64,000 bases of DNA from Tolypocladium sp. Sup5 PDA-1 (Eukaryota > Ascomycota > Sordariomycetes > Hypocreales > Ophiocordycipitaceae): positions 117,233 through 181,232 of the forward strand of contig JPHH03000064.1 in the NCBI GenBank assembly GCA_000750105.3, written 5' to 3'. Below the pieces are notes generated by a model, which saw only the letters and a list, made by a program, of their open reading frames with translations, had not been told where the DNA came from and searched no databases. Positions 32,063 through 44,180 of the stretch are shown here, piece by piece. Position 1 is the stretch's first letter, and every line of letters begins with the position of its first letter. The position numbers and the translations under genes are program-made.

Positions 32063-33525
32063 TCACCCAAACTTCTTCTCAAATTTCTTCAACATCCCTT
32101 GAACGCCGCGCTCCAGCTTTCCAGCATTTTCTTCCAGCCTTCCCCGCCCCTCCGGCTTTGGCTGATACGGCTGCGGCGCCTTCGGCCCCATCTCCGACTC
32201 CGATGGCCGATACAGCTGCTGGTGAATCGAGTAGTCCTGGCTTGCGTGTCGCGCCGGAGCTTGCTGGCTATAAGAGTAGTTGGGGTGGCCGCCTGCAGGC
32301 GGAGGAGGAAGGTCGGAATTCGTGACCGGCGGTGTCGGCTGCGATGCTGGCTGTGACGGGGGTGGAGGCGCAACCCCAGGGGGTCCTGGGAAGTTGGAGC
32401 CGTACGGGCTGGCCAGTCCGGGCGAGGCCATGCCTGAGTGCACGGGTATCGTCGCCGCCCGCTGAACCTCTGGGTGCTGCGGAGGACCGGCGAACTGCGA
32501 GGGCGGCAGGCCGGGACTCATGACACCGTGCGGTGGTAGCCCTGGGCTGGTCACCCCCGGAGGGAACGCTGGTGTGAAGGGCTGTTTTTGGTAATCATAT
32601 GCCACCGCCACAGCCAGAGGGTTGAGAGGATCCTCGTCCGGAGGCGGTGTCTTTTCGCGATGTCGTATCACTTCAGGTGCAGCAGGGGCCGCCGGATTGT
32701 ACGCGATGGGCGCAAAGTTGGCCGGTGGAGGCGGAGGCGGCGGCGGCGGCGGCAGTACCGCTGCGGGTGCCTCTGGGGAGACCGTTGCAGCACCTCCACC
32801 TGACCCCGGGCCATGGGCGGTTTGTTGCGACGATGCCGTCGATGCCCCGTACTGAGGGTCTGATATGGCTGCATTCTCCAGCTTTGCCACGACGGAGCTC
32901 ATGCCCACAGGTTGCGGCGGAGGTGCCGGCTCGTCCAACACCTCCACATGAGACGGCGGCAGGACACGCCTCACACCGTTGATGAATTGCAGCGCATCTT
33001 GCTGCGTCCAGAAATAGAGGTCGAGCGAATGAAGCTTGTAGTGGTACTTGTTCCCGTTCCGTGGGTCGTAGGTAGGCAGATGCCACTCGCTCTGGTCAAC
33101 CAAGTCGGCGACGGTCAACGACACCATGCAATGCTGCTTGTAGGAGTATCGGACGTGCGTCTGGTCAAGGACTGGATTGATAACACAATAAGCCGGAATT
33201 CAGTGATGCAGCGGTGGGCATGCGCCGAGAGCCTTACAGCCGTCAAAGGCATCTTGATCATCTGTTCCAGGATGGTTCGCAATCTCGATGCGACATCTCC
33301 TCTCGGTTGCATTCTCAAACAAGTAGACGTATGAGCCCTTGTCGAACCGGTGATGGCGGGGTTTTGCCTCGGGGGGTGCATAGAAATAGTGAATATCCCC
33401 GAACCTATTCATTGAGAGCCAATGTATGAGCAACATTGTCTCTTGGGTCCTGAGGCAGTGTCGGCACTGTTGGCATGCGTCACTTACAGGGTAGCCACAT
33501 TCTCCTCGCCGGGCCGTGCCGCCAT
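32063..33525 (-). CDS. Conserved fungal protein with proline-rich tail
   Basis: Three exons (33525-33488, 33404-33238, 33171-32063) encode 437 residues; donors GTAAGT and GTAAGG, phases consistent. The first 150 residues look like a compact globular domain (FGDIHYFYAPPEAKPRHHRF, YVYLFENATERRCRIEIANH, YSYKQHCMVSLTVADLVDQS, YFWTQQDALQFINGVRRVL). The remainder is disordered and rich in Pro, Gly, Ser and Gln, with a run of eleven prolines at about residues 210-220 and repeats of SPGLPP. It ends with a short amphipathic basic segment, LERGVQGMLKKFEKKFG, that could bind membrane or another protein. Proline runs of this type bind profilin, SH3 or WW domains. I do not recognise the family; no function is assigned. 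The gene is divergent from DNA polymerase kappa. Confidence 0.8.
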
Positions 33526-34194
33526 TGTGTTGGCAACGCCACAGGCAGTGACTCTCTCAAAGCGCAACAATAAGCCCAACGGCTCCCAAAGGGTATCTCG
33601 AGAGGCTCGGCGGCAAAGAAGCAGCGACTGCACAGGGAGGGCGAGGGGAGGGCGAGGGTGAGGATAAGCTCGACACGATGCCGCACCTCGGCTTTTGTAC
33701 AGCCCTCATGAGCGCCACCTGTGTCCCCCAGCTGCAGCAGGACGGGCTGATCAGCGTCGTCCCCAAGCGACTGGATCGCATGAGCCCATGCACGACGACC
33801 CTTGAATGGTGGTTTCCTCGGCGCTTAACCGCCGTGCCATCGAGGGGGTGACATCGCAGCTGGCCAATGGAGTCGTTGAGACGCTGTGCTGTACGTATGC
33901 CAGCCCCGCGGTGCTCCACGCAGTACCAAGGGTACCTAACTTACAAAATACAGATACCTTACCTAAAGTGGTATCGTAGCCCACGTGATCTCGCGTTCAC
34001 ATCTCAACGCGACCAGGGTTGGGCTGACACGCCTCACGGACACCCATCACCAAACTTCACCCACGCCAGCCTTGACTCGAGCGGCAGTCGACGCAAGTTC
34101 GGCAGACGGACATCGCGAGGGAAATGATGAATTCTCGACATTCCATCACCTCTTTCCAGTGTGTTGCACAGTCCGACTCGATCCATCGCTGGAG
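33526..34194. promoter_or_regulatory. Divergent promoter region, proline-rich gene and polymerase kappa
   Basis: Starts of the two divergent genes are 669 bases apart. GTACC/GGTACC words occur near 33932-33965. No specific regulatory site can be assigned. Confidence 0.45.
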
Positions 34195-36126
34195 ATGGCC
34201 ACAACGGAACACGCCGAGGGAATTGAACAGCAAGGGGAGCAAGAAGGCAGCTTCAAGACCCTCAAGTATCATCTTCTGGGCCCGTCCTTGACCAAAGCCG
34301 GCCAGGACAAGGTCGACCAAAGCAAGGTTTGCTACTTATCGCCGCCATGCAAGGATCGTTGACCGACAAATGGTTAGGTTTCCGAGGTCATCTACAATGC
34401 GTCCAAAGGCTCCAAGTTCTTCAACCGAGAAGAAATCCGGGACAAGGTCTTGACCAAGAAAATCGAGCAGATCCTGGAGCGAAAGCGGCAACTGGATAGG
34501 CAGGATCTCACGCGCGACCTGCGCAACGCCGACAGACTGATCACCGAGCTCGAGGTGTCTAGAGACCTCACGCAACACGTCGTCCACATCGACTGCGATG
34601 CCTTTTACGCAGCAGTGGAGCAGCTGGAAAGACCGGAGCTCAAAGACCAACCCTTTGCGGTTGGGGGCGGTGTCCTGACGACTTGCAACTATGTCGCCCG
34701 ACAGTTTGGCTGCCGCTCCGGCATGGCCGGCTTTGTGGCCAAGAAGCTGTGCCCTGAGCTCGTACTGCTCAAGCCCAACTTTCAAAAGTACACCGCAAAG
34801 GCGCATGAAGTGAGAGAAGTTCTTGCAGAATATGACGCACGGTTTGAGAGTGCCAGCATCGACGAAGCCTACCTCAACATCACGGAATACTGTAGTGAAA
34901 ATGATATTGGCCCCGCCGAGGCCATTGACCAGATGAGGAGAGAAATTCATCAAAAGACACACATCACCGTCTCGGCAGGTATTGCTGCAAACACGAAACT
35001 GGCAAAGATATGCTCAAATATGAATAAGCCCAACGGCCAGTACGTCTTGCCAAGCGAGAGGAATGCCATAATGACCTTTATGCGGGACTTACCGACGAGG
35101 AAAGTCAACGGCATTGGGCGAGTATTAGAGCGAGAGCTCCTGGAAATCGGAGTCAAGACATGCGGCGACATCTACGACCGGAGGAAATACCTGAATCAAC
35201 TGTTTGGAGAGAAGACATTCGAGTTTCTAATGACCTGCTACCTGGGACTAGGACGCACCAGAATCCAGCCGGCCGAGGAGTACGAGCGAAAGAGCGTCGG
35301 GACAGAAAGCACGTTTGGTGAAATGTCTGACCCCTCAAAGCTGAGAGAGAAGCTACGGTGGACTGCTGAGGAGCTTGAGATGGACATGAAGCGAGCCGAA
35401 TGCAAAGGCCGGACGTTGTGCATAAAGATCAAGCTGCACACGTTTGAAGTCTTCACACGCCAGGTGGTTACGCCAAGGGCAATATGTCTGGCTGACGACC
35501 TCTACAATCACTCGTTGCCGATGCTCGCGAAGCTCGAACAAGACATGCCAGGCATGAAGCTGCGGCTCATGGGCCTGCGATGTACACATCTAGTCAGCAC
35601 CAAGAAGCCCGACACAATGGCCTTTTTCGGCTTCAGGCAGCGAAAGAATGCCACAGAGGAGCAGCAGGAGTTTGGGGACCTCAAGAGGAAGGCTTCGGAG
35701 GCAGTGGCAGGAGAGGATGGTTGGGAAAGGTGGCTCGAGGAAGAGCCAGACCTCAACGAGGCTGAAGATGGGCTGGAACTGGATGCCCCGGACAATTTTG
35801 GCAAGTCTGACGAGTCGTCGTACGGCAGGCATGGCAAGGAGGTCGTCCCCAATCCCAAGAAGCACGACCCTGAACCCGAGGAGGATTGGTGGGACTGCCC
35901 CATTTGCCTCAGACCCCAGGTGGCAAATGAGCGGCAGTTCAACGAGCACATTGACCTGTGTCTGTCTCGCCAGACGATACGTGATGCTGTTCAGGAAGAC
36001 GGACCGGACAGAACGCGTGCCAGCACTCCCGAGAGTAAAAGACCTAGGGTTGCTGACAAGAAAAGGGGGAGGCCTGCCGCCGTCGACCCCAAGCAGAAGA
36101 AGCTTTCTTTTGGATGGGCCTTTTAA
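34195..36126 (+). CDS. DNA polymerase kappa (Y-family, DinB type)
   Basis: Two exons (34195-34326, 34378-36126) encode 626 residues. Pol kappa performs translesion synthesis past minor-groove adducts and extends mismatched ends in the nucleus. The N-terminal extension typical of kappa (ASKGSKFFNREEIRDKVLTKKI) precedes the palm motifs HIDCDAFYAAVE and YDARFESASIDEAYLNIT, which hold the catalytic acidic residues (Asp in IDCD and the SIDE pair). The thumb (ITVSAGIAANTKLAKICSN, VNGIGRV) and little finger follow. Near the C-terminus DWWDCPICLRPQVANERQFN with HIDLC forms a CCHC ubiquitin-binding zinc finger of the UBZ4 type; vertebrate kappa has two of these, here there is one. The tail QKKLSFGWAF resembles a degenerate PCNA-interacting (PIP) motif. 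Confidence 0.96.
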
Positions 36127-36953
36127 CGACGATGAAGGATGAAGAAGTTACTGACACCTTTTCGTGCCAATTGCGCATATGCACAGGCGTGTTACGCCTC
36201 GACTGCGGCTTGCCATCGGGCCATAGAGTCCTGGCTGGGCTTTTAGACATACCGAAAGCCCAAGGACCTGTCTCGTGCCGCAAGTGAAAGCTCTGTATCG
36301 CTACATGTAGCCACGATGAACTACTCGCAGGCGAGAGTGTCCTGCACTATTCGTATGCACTGACCTCTTGATGTTCGATCATGCCGCGAAGTTGACAAGC
36401 CTCCCCACCTCGGCGTCAGCCCTGAGCTCCTTTGGTTGCTTCAAGGCTTGCTCAATCTCCTGTTGATACTTCCCCTGGTGATGAGTGAGCCCAAGGACAC
36501 GGTTGCCGCGCCAGCTCGACCAATCCAAGCTGCTCCGCGGAAAGGGGCCTTGGGGAAGCACAGCAAATTATGGCAGTGCTTACGCCATGGACATTCAAAA
36601 ACATTCATCCAAGTCGTGGAAGCTCAGAAGAATATATTATGCCCCACAGGAGTGGCAGATGGCGTTGCATGAACCGCGGGGAATCTGGCTGCAAAGCCCA
36701 CTGGATGGACGGACTTCACGGTTCACCCACGAGCTCAAACGACGATGTGGCTGCCGGCGAAGCTGCATGCCAAATACGAACGGGGCCCGTGGTCTTCAAG
36801 GCTTGAGGCCAATGTGCCCTGAGGCTTCCAGTGGGTGTAGCTTCAAGGTCCAAGTAGCTTACCACTTATGCGAGATGGGAGAACGGGGTCATTTCCAGCG
36901 TCGTATGTGCTCGTTCTATGTGCTCATATAGCTATGGTCATATCGTTTCGTGC
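36127..36953. other. Convergent intergenic region, polymerase kappa and FKBP2
   Basis: The 827-base gap holds two 3' flanks. A 148-residue plus-strand ORF (36485-36931) shows no motif and is not called. Confidence 0.5.
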
Positions 36954-37764
36954 TTACAGCTCCTCGTGCCCCTGGACATCATCGGTATCGGCAATAAAGG
37001 TCTTGGCTGCATCCGCGGCATCAGCGACGGCGCCGGCCACCTTCTCAGCCACACCCTCGCCAGTAGCCTTGACCTTGATCTCCTTGGGCTTTTCCACACC
37101 TGCGATTGCTACCAACTCTGTCTCGAAAACTGCAGTGGTGGTCAGCAGCTTGGATCTCGGACGGGGACGGGGAGCGCGAAGGACATACTGAGCGTCGAGC
37201 CGGCAGGGATCGGGCCCATTGCGCGCTGGCCGTAACCGAGCTCTGGGGGGATGGTCAAAGTCCTATACAACGTATCAGCACGGCATGCGTCGGGGGAGGG
37301 GTATTCATTTGCCTCGGGGCACGACTGACCGCTTCTCGCCAATGCACATGTCCAGCAGCCCTTGGTCCCATCTAGTCCCGCTGTCAGCGTCGACGTCTCT
37401 AGAGCGTCAGATGTGGATTGACGAACCCCTTGATCACCTGGCCGGATCCCAGGTTGAAGGTGAGGGGCTGGTTCCTGTCGTAGCCTGGACGCGAGTGTCG
37501 TTAGCAGTGTGTTGAATTCGACCAGGCATCGCCACCGCGCGTAGCAGGCACCCTGCGCAAGGCACGGCATTGCAGTCACGTACTGGCATCAAACTTGTCG
37601 CCCGACTCCGCCAGGGTGCCCTTGTAGTGCATGGACACTCTGTCTCCGTTCTTTGTCTTGCGGTCGCACTCGACGGGCAACGTGACGTCGATCTTGAGCT
37701 CTTCAGCGGCCACGAGGCTGGCGGCGGCCGAGGCCAGGACGGTGAGGAGCAGGGCGGTCTTCAT
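36954..37764 (-). CDS. ER peptidyl-prolyl isomerase, FKBP2 type
   Basis: Five exons (37764-37584, 37484-37427, 37371-37330, 37262-37189, 37129-36954) encode 176 residues with consistent phases. An N-terminal signal peptide (MKTALLLTVLASAAASLVAA) leads into an FKBP domain: GDRVSMHYKGTL, FDAS-YDRNQPLTFNLGSGQVIKGWDQGLLDMCIGEKRTLTIPPELGYG. The YDR, V-I and WD positions are those that line the FK506 pocket, so the protein should be an active, drug-sensitive isomerase. After the domain comes an Ala-rich 45-residue extension (EGVAEKVAGAVADAADAAK) ending in HEEL, a KDEL-like ER retrieval signal; this fixes the location as ER lumen. The exons of 58 and 42 bases are very short. Confidence 0.94.
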
Positions 37765-40727
37765 GGTGGCGAATGGTGGTGTGTGGTACACGAATGGACG
37801 CCTCGGAATGCGCCTGGATGGTGCAGCAGAGCTCTTTTAGGCGGTCGGGGCGTCTTCGTCAACGGGAGCGGGCGAGCTTGCGGTCAATGGACGAGGTGGT
37901 GATGATGCCAGCTTGCCCGTACGAAGTACATCGGTGGTGGAGGGGTTGCAGTGGAGTGCCTTGGCTGGGATGGCCCTGGCTGATGTACTACTGCCAGCTA
38001 GCGGCTCGTGCGACCTCATCGGGCAACCCAGCCTGTTCCAGAAGCTCGCACAACAACAGCACCGACTGCAGCACCTTTCAAATAGACGCATAGAAACGGC
38101 CGCAAAGAGCAAGTAAGGTCTGGAAGGTAAGGTTCCATTGGCCAATCACTGACGCAGCTGGGGGGGGGGAGGATGAAGTGTGCCAGCCCACCACCTGAAC
38201 CTGAATACAGGCACCGACATAATACTCCCCGGGCTACCTCGACCAACGGGCAACTGACAACTGACATTGACATCTTGTGAATTGGGATCCAGGGATGCGG
38301 ACTGGCGAGAGACATTGGGGTCACAAGCCTCGGCCGACGCCTGATCCTTGCCTTCTGCAATGGCATCTCGAGTTCTCGACCCCTTCTGTGGCTGTTGGGC
38401 CAGAACAGAGTCGAGGCGGGCGTCGGCTGTGGCTATGCCAAGGACAACCAGGAATCGGATGGCAGCCAGGCGTCACAACTCAACTCACTCGACTGACGTC
38501 GTGTTTGCTCCCTGCGGCTGAGTTGCAATGGACGTTTCTGGACAGGTAGCATGCGACAACAACTCGAAGCGGCTGCATTCGTGGCGCATGACGAGTTGGT
38601 ACGAGACATGTGCAATGCGCGACGCTCTGTCGGCCAGTCTGTTGATGTCTGGGCAACCTCGTGGGCTGCGAGCTTCGAGCGGAAGGGCAGCAAAGGCAGC
38701 GCGGCGCAAGAGACAAGAGACAAGGGCCATCCAACAATGAACCGCGTAACGGTAGGACGGCAGGCCGCGCAACCAGGTGACTGACTGCCTGCTCGGAGGA
38801 TACGAGTACAAGAATACAACTGTGCCAGCCCGTCCGCTGCCTTCATCGTAGGAAGCGGGCGGCCCCCCGGACGAGGACGAGAGGACAACGGCGGGCAGTC
38901 CGTGTCCCACGCTATCGAAGTTTGCCTGGGTAAACCTGGCCTGCCTGGACCATGCGCTGCCTCTCGTTGCCTCTCGTCACGTCTCGTCACCGACGGGGAG
39001 AAATGCCTCCAATGCGACAAAGACACCTCAGCGGTCGTCGTGTGTCCTCGGGTGCCGACGTGTGGGCGAGGCAGGACAAGGTGGTGACCCGCCGTCCAGA
39101 CACTCCCTTGTAAACCGCCAAATGCTTGGTGAGAGCCTGAGAGGGACAGTGATGGGGTGATGGCTCAAAGGAGCCAGGCTCACCTGTCATGACCGCAATG
39201 GCTGTGCCCCGTCACCAGGCGCAGTAGGAAATATTCACTCATCAGGAACAGCAAGCCCGCGAATGGCGCAGCGGGTGCCGTGCCTGGACACGCCGCCGCG
39301 CACGCAGGACCAAACGAAACGAGTCCAGGACTCGCCGGCGGTGCTTGGCCCCTCGCAGATGAGGCTTCAGCTCACGTCCAGCCATTCAGCCGCGAGCCAG
39401 AATAGCCCGGGATACCACCACCTTGCACCCTCCTGGGCCTGCCAAGCCAGGTACGAGGTAGTATTCAGTACGGATATTCGTACTCCGTACCATCATCATC
39501 ATGCCAACCTAACAGGACTCGGTACGCCGTGCTCTTGGTTAGTGGGAGCCTCGGAGCCCTCCCGTCGCTGCTTGTCACGGCACTTGACAGGAGGGGATTG
39601 GATGCCTAATAATCACCACGCCAAGCTGACGGGGCCAAGTGCTGAAGCGCTTCACTGCCCAATCACTCCCACTTCCTTCTTCGGTTTGGGGGCTAATAGC
39701 CTGCAAGTTGCAACTAACATGGATGGACTGACGCGAGGCTGCGCCTGCCTGTTCACGTGTCTCACTTAACCAGAGAAAGTCGTCGTCCTACACGAACTGG
39801 CGCCGTCCACCCCTTTCTGCCAACCCAACGCTTGAAGGCAGCAGCCTGAGGCTGGTGCGCTGCCAATTCACCCGCCGTCTCGTCGTCGCCGTCGCTGCAC
39901 GGTCACCATCGCCTCACGGCACAGCTCGGGGCCAGGACCTGCGTCTTGCCATGCCCTGCCAGGCACGCGGCGAGTCGAGACAAACGACAGAGCAGCCTCC
40001 ATCATTTCCTGTCCGCCCCGTCCGCCGTGTCGTGCCATGCCATGCCCAGCCCAGCCCTGCCCAGCCCAGCCCCAGCTCTACTGGCCGGCTACCTCACAGA
40101 CATCACCGACGCCCTGCCTATTTACGTACCTCACCTAGCCGGCTCTCCATTTCAGGTACGGGGCTCGGCTTTGCCACTCCCGCCTTGCTTTCTCTTTTGT
40201 CCCCAACCCGGGTTTCCTTTGTCCGTCCTGGCCCTGCCTCACCTAGGACTGCGATACCGAAGCCAGGCTCGCGCCCAACCGAGTGGTTGTTGCGCCCCGT
40301 TTCATCCCGTCCGTCCCCTTACCGAACGTGCAACTGAACAGTGGCCTCGTCACTTCACGCCTGACGTACAAGGCGTGCGGGTCTTTGACTCACTCCGGCT
40401 TCTGTGTCCTGGCTGGATCCCCGTTCCCATGCCGGACAGGGTTGCCTCACGCCGTCTAGCTGTCTGACGAGCTGCTCACCTACCTGACCTCGCCTTATTC
40501 ACGGTCTACGGTACGTACTCGTGGGACATGGCAGCTCATCCAGGTTGGTATAAATAAAGATCTCTTGTCTCTTTGAATACTGTCCTTCTTCTCCTTCACC
40601 TCTACAGACACACACGACCACACACATCCCATCGACCTACAGTTACAGCTACAGACCCCGAGCTTAGCCTCCTCCTGCATCCCAAGCGTCTACAAGACAA
40701 TAACCACTGCAACAACCAACCGCTACA
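37765..40727. other. 3.0-kb intergenic region
   Basis: It includes the FKBP2 promoter and the leader of the 93-residue gene. Dispersed palindromic words are at 37919-37930 (CGTACGAAGTAC) and 39468-39490 (arms GTACGGA and TCCGTAC). The stretch 40036-40077 is a CCCAGC-rich, near-repetitive block. ORFs at 39263-39769, 39855-40337 and 39946-40467 lack motifs and read as composition artefacts. No gene is supported. Confidence 0.5.
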
Positions 40728-41092
40728 ATGCCCGGCCCATACAACGTCCAGGTCCACCAGGCCTCGCGGGAGGCCTCGGTTGGTAGCTCCTACACCGCAT
40801 CCTATGCGTCTTCTTCCGCCTCTGCTTCCTCGGCGGCTTCTTCGCCACGCTCCGGATCGCCGGGAACATACCGCGTGTACGGTGCTGGTAAGTCGACCTG
40901 CCTCACTGAGCCATCTCGTCCCTCTCACCCCCCCCCCCCCCCCCCCCCCGGGTCCTAACACGAACCACAGGCAACCACACGGCCAAGAAGGCCCAGGTGT
41001 CGAGCGCCGTTGATGTCGTCCAGTACGGCACTACCGGCTACCAGGCAGGCTCCCCGAGCCCTGGCTATGGCGGCACCTACTCGAGGAAGTAA
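40728..41092 (+). CDS. Small Ser/Gly/Tyr-rich protein, 93 residues
   Basis: Two exons (40728-40887 and 40971-41092) join in phase (donor GTAAGT; acceptor CACAG with a CTAAC branch point at 40955-40959). The protein starts MPGPYNVQVHQASREASVGS, continues with a Ser/Ala block (ASYASSSASASSAASS), and ends with Gly/Ser/Tyr-rich YQAGSPSPGYGGTYSRK. It has no signal peptide, no membrane helix and no cysteine. I do not recognise it. The clean splice sites, a TATA-like TATAAATA 180 bases upstream (about 40548-40556) and the AC-rich leader argue that this is a real, probably well-expressed small gene. The intron contains a 22-base poly-C tract. Function unknown. Confidence 0.65.
40928..40949 (+). repeat. 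Homopolymer of 22 cytosines in an intron
   Basis: The tract lies in the only intron of the 93-residue gene, directly 5' of the CTAAC branch-point word and the AG acceptor at 40970, so it occupies the place of an extended pyrimidine tract. Its exact length is prone to sequencing error. Confidence 0.9.
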
Positions 41093-41962
41093 GTAAGTGG
41101 ACGGCGGACTTCACACTGCTTCCTCAAGTATGCACGCCATGGCGCTCTACGACATGGCCAGCGGTTTCCTCTTTCTCTCTCATATTAGACAACGGACAGG
41201 CAACTAGGGGTTTTTTTTGGGCTTTCATGTACTACCTGGGATGGGTTTGGCAATTTCGGGCATTTAAAAAAAACCACACAACGAGACCTCGCGGCTCTGT
41301 ATTCTTACAACGACGATATGGGCGGGTACTGGGATGATTTCATCAATGCTTTGGGCGCGGACATGGGACATGGGGACATCGGGAGGCAGGATCAACTACG
41401 GCCACGCGCTCCTACTAGAATCAATGAATTTGCAACAATTTTGCGACAATGCTCCCACTTGTCCCATCAATTCGAGACCATGTATCACTGGGACGAACCG
41501 ACCCAGCAGATCGGTGCCTGCATGATGCCAATGCTGCAGGAACCAGAGGCAGCCAATACGTTGATGCCCAACTACCGTGTTAGCACCCTACGATGCAGGG
41601 ACATGCGAACCATGGGCGCCGGGCTCAGGCACAAACGGGGTCCTCATCTTCCAATGAGATTGACGACGCCATTATTGAACTTTGCTATGAAAGAGAGAGA
41701 GAGAGAGAGGAAAACAAATTTATGCGCTCGTGTTTGCGCGTCTCCTTTTGTGATTGTGTGCGTTTTAGGAGATTGTTGTTTCCGAGAAAGTCCACAAAGC
41801 CAGCCCAAGCCCAACACGACTCACGAGTAAGTCAGGCAACGCAACTTGCAAGCATGAAAGCGTTGCGAGTCACACGCCCCAGTATGAAGTACTACCTTGT
41901 ACAACCAAAAAAACAGAACACCCGTAATGTCCCATGTTCATTAAACAAGGCGACCGCCTGGC
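41093..41962. other. Convergent intergenic region
   Basis: It holds the 3' flanks of the 93-residue gene and the RPEL gene. A GA-dinucleotide tract lies at about 41693-41710. The 170-residue ORF 41318-41830 has no features and is not called. Confidence 0.5.
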
Positions 41963-42577
41963 TCAAGCACCGCCCTCGCGCTTGGCGTACTCGTCCTCGA
42001 TGGCCTCCTTGTACTTTTGCTCCGCCGAGCGGGGGTCCTCACGCAGAACGCCCTCCTTGACGAGCTCGTCGGGGCTCGGGCGGTGGGAGATTTTGTCGTT
42101 GAGCTTGTCCTCGAGCATGCTCCTCTCGAGCTGCGGGAGCGATTGTCAGCACAAGCCTGTTCGCCTCATTCGAGAGCCCCGCTGGGGCGATGGATGGGTG
42201 GCAACAAGACTCACCTCCTTCTGGTGGGCCAGCAGGCCAGGCGCGGCCGAGGATGCTGGGAGAATGTTCTCTAGGGCGAGCGAAGAGGGAGTGGTCAGCA
42301 GGCCGTAGTTGCGTAGTTCATCAAGGTAAGGGATTTGGGGACTGGCGAGGCAGTGGAGGACTGGAGGTAAAGTGAGGCGGTCGAGGCGGACGGGCCAACT
42401 ACACTAAAGCCTGGATGCATCGATTGGAGGCTACTCACTGTCTACCAGCTCGGCGCGGTTCGGCCGGTGCATCAGGTGGTTCTCGAGCGAGTTCTTCCTT
42501 GCATGGTCGGGGCGGATGGGCGAGATGGGCGTCTCGTCGACGGGCGGGGGCTGCTTCTGCTCGGTGGGCTCGGCCAT
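41963..42577 (-). CDS. RPEL-repeat protein, 120 residues
   Basis: Three exons (42577-42439, 42270-42215, 42130-41963) join in phase with GTGAGT donors at both introns. The short hydrophilic protein carries two RPEL repeats: LENHLMHRPNRAELVDKNIL (core RPNRAEL) and the second around KLNDKISHRPSPDELVKEGV (core RPSPDEL). RPEL motifs in MRTF and Phactr proteins bind monomeric actin in the hydrophobic cleft. The protein has no other domain; the N-terminus is Pro/Glu-rich (EQKQPPPVDETPISP) and the C-terminus charged. A G-actin-binding or actin-buffering role is inferred from the motif. The next gene to the right is myosin I, also an actin-system gene, 1.6 kb away. Confidence 0.87.
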
Positions 42578-44180
42578 GGTGCTGAAGAGGTGTGTGTTGG
42601 TGGTGAACTGGTGATGCTGTAGTCGCTATTTCGAGTGTGTGTGGGTTACCTTATATATTGTGCTTGGCTATACGTACACCCGGAGCTTCTTGTTTCATCG
42701 ACGGCGTCAGGAAAGTACGGTACAGACGACGGTTCTAGCAGAAGAGGAGAGATGGAAGGGAGTTGCGAGAGGTGGGCGGCAAGAAGCTTTATTAGTCGTC
42801 TTGACGCGGGCGCTGGTCGATGCGGCAGCCAGCCAGCCTCTCCACTGCATGGAGAGCTGCGCAGCACCACAAGCATCGGATGCATTGCAAGGGCCCCATC
42901 CTCCCATCCCGTTGGCTGTCGCCTCACCTCCTCCTGCGGCCAGCAGCGACCCAGACTTGACAGAGTCGCTGGCCTGGTGATGTTGCGGCAGAGCGGGCAT
43001 GATTGGCATGCGGGCAGCGCTACCCCGCAACGAGCGGCCGTCCAGCGTCAGGGTGGGAGGAGCCGGGCTCGACCTGCGTCACCAGCGGGGATTACCAGAG
43101 CTTCACCAGATTGGCTGGCTCGGCCGCTTGGGTAGGGAGGCCGCTGGGGCAAAAAGCCAATCTTCAGGTGCAGTCCGTACGTGAGGGCACGTCGAGTTGA
43201 GGCGATGGAGATGCCTGAGCTTGTTTGGCGGAGTCGTCTGCAGGCCAAGGCGCTTCCATCCCGGTTCCCCAGATGTCGAGGTTATGGCGCTGTGCCTGAA
43301 GCCCTGGACTTGATTGCAAGGGGCTGAGGCGTTGCAAGTTGGAAGCAGGGAATTCGACGCCGCCAAATCGTGTACGCATGTAGATCCCGGCGTATAAGCT
43401 AGGAGCACAACGCTCTTCGGTTTACATGTAGACCTCAGCCAGCAATAAATCTACGAGTATGATAGAGGCACGACTCCAGAGTGCCGTCCGTGCCTGTGAA
43501 ATGATGCGGGAGACGGGGGACGGGGCACGGGGGACGGGGCACGGGAGCCCGAGCTGTGGGGCTTCCAGGTTTCCAGCACGGGCGGCGCCAACGGCTCCAG
43601 TGGACCAACAGTCGTTTCCATTTTTAGCGCCACTGTCGCCAGTGGACTTGTCCGTCCAGCAGTGCCCAGAGCACGCATGATGACGACAGCTACAAAGTAC
43701 AGGGCAATATGGACCTCACAGCTTTGGCAGATGGTCCCTCATAGGACCATGATTGACACCACTTGTTCATGGGCAGCGTCATTTGTTCGACGACTGCAAA
43801 TAGAATGAGATTCCATTGCGTCGTCAACTTGCGACAAGCGCGCGCCATCCCCCGCCGCTCCCGCCACTGATTCGTGTGCCCCAAGGCTGTGCAAGGGACG
43901 GAAAATTGTCGGCGTTTCGTCACCGTCAGGCACCAGATCATCATCGGCCGCGACACTCCGTACTCCATACTCTGCGCTCGCATCCAGCCACACCTCCAAC
44001 GATTGCGCATAAACCCGCACCTCTTCCGCTCGCCTTCGCAGCCTCCGCCCTCGCTTCGCTCTCGCTGCTCTACTTGACTATCAGGCGGCCCTCTGATGCT
44101 CGAGTGAACTTCATCGGCGACGATTCCTCCTCCACCCGCGCCCTACCCCTCTCACTCCTCCTGGTAGTCGCTCGCCCACC
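42578..44180. promoter_or_regulatory. Divergent region between the RPEL and myosin I genes
   Basis: The 1.6 kb between two divergent genes includes both promoters. The last 300 bases before myosin are CT/CG-rich leader-like sequence, with a CTCCGTACTCC word near 43956. A GGGGACGGGGCACGGG-type repeat lies near 43513-43545. No gene is supported. Confidence 0.5.

Noticed and set aside
39263..39769. 168-residue plus-strand ORF
   Set aside because: No motif, no splice partners, and it spans a dispersed palindrome and an HHHH-coding repeat.
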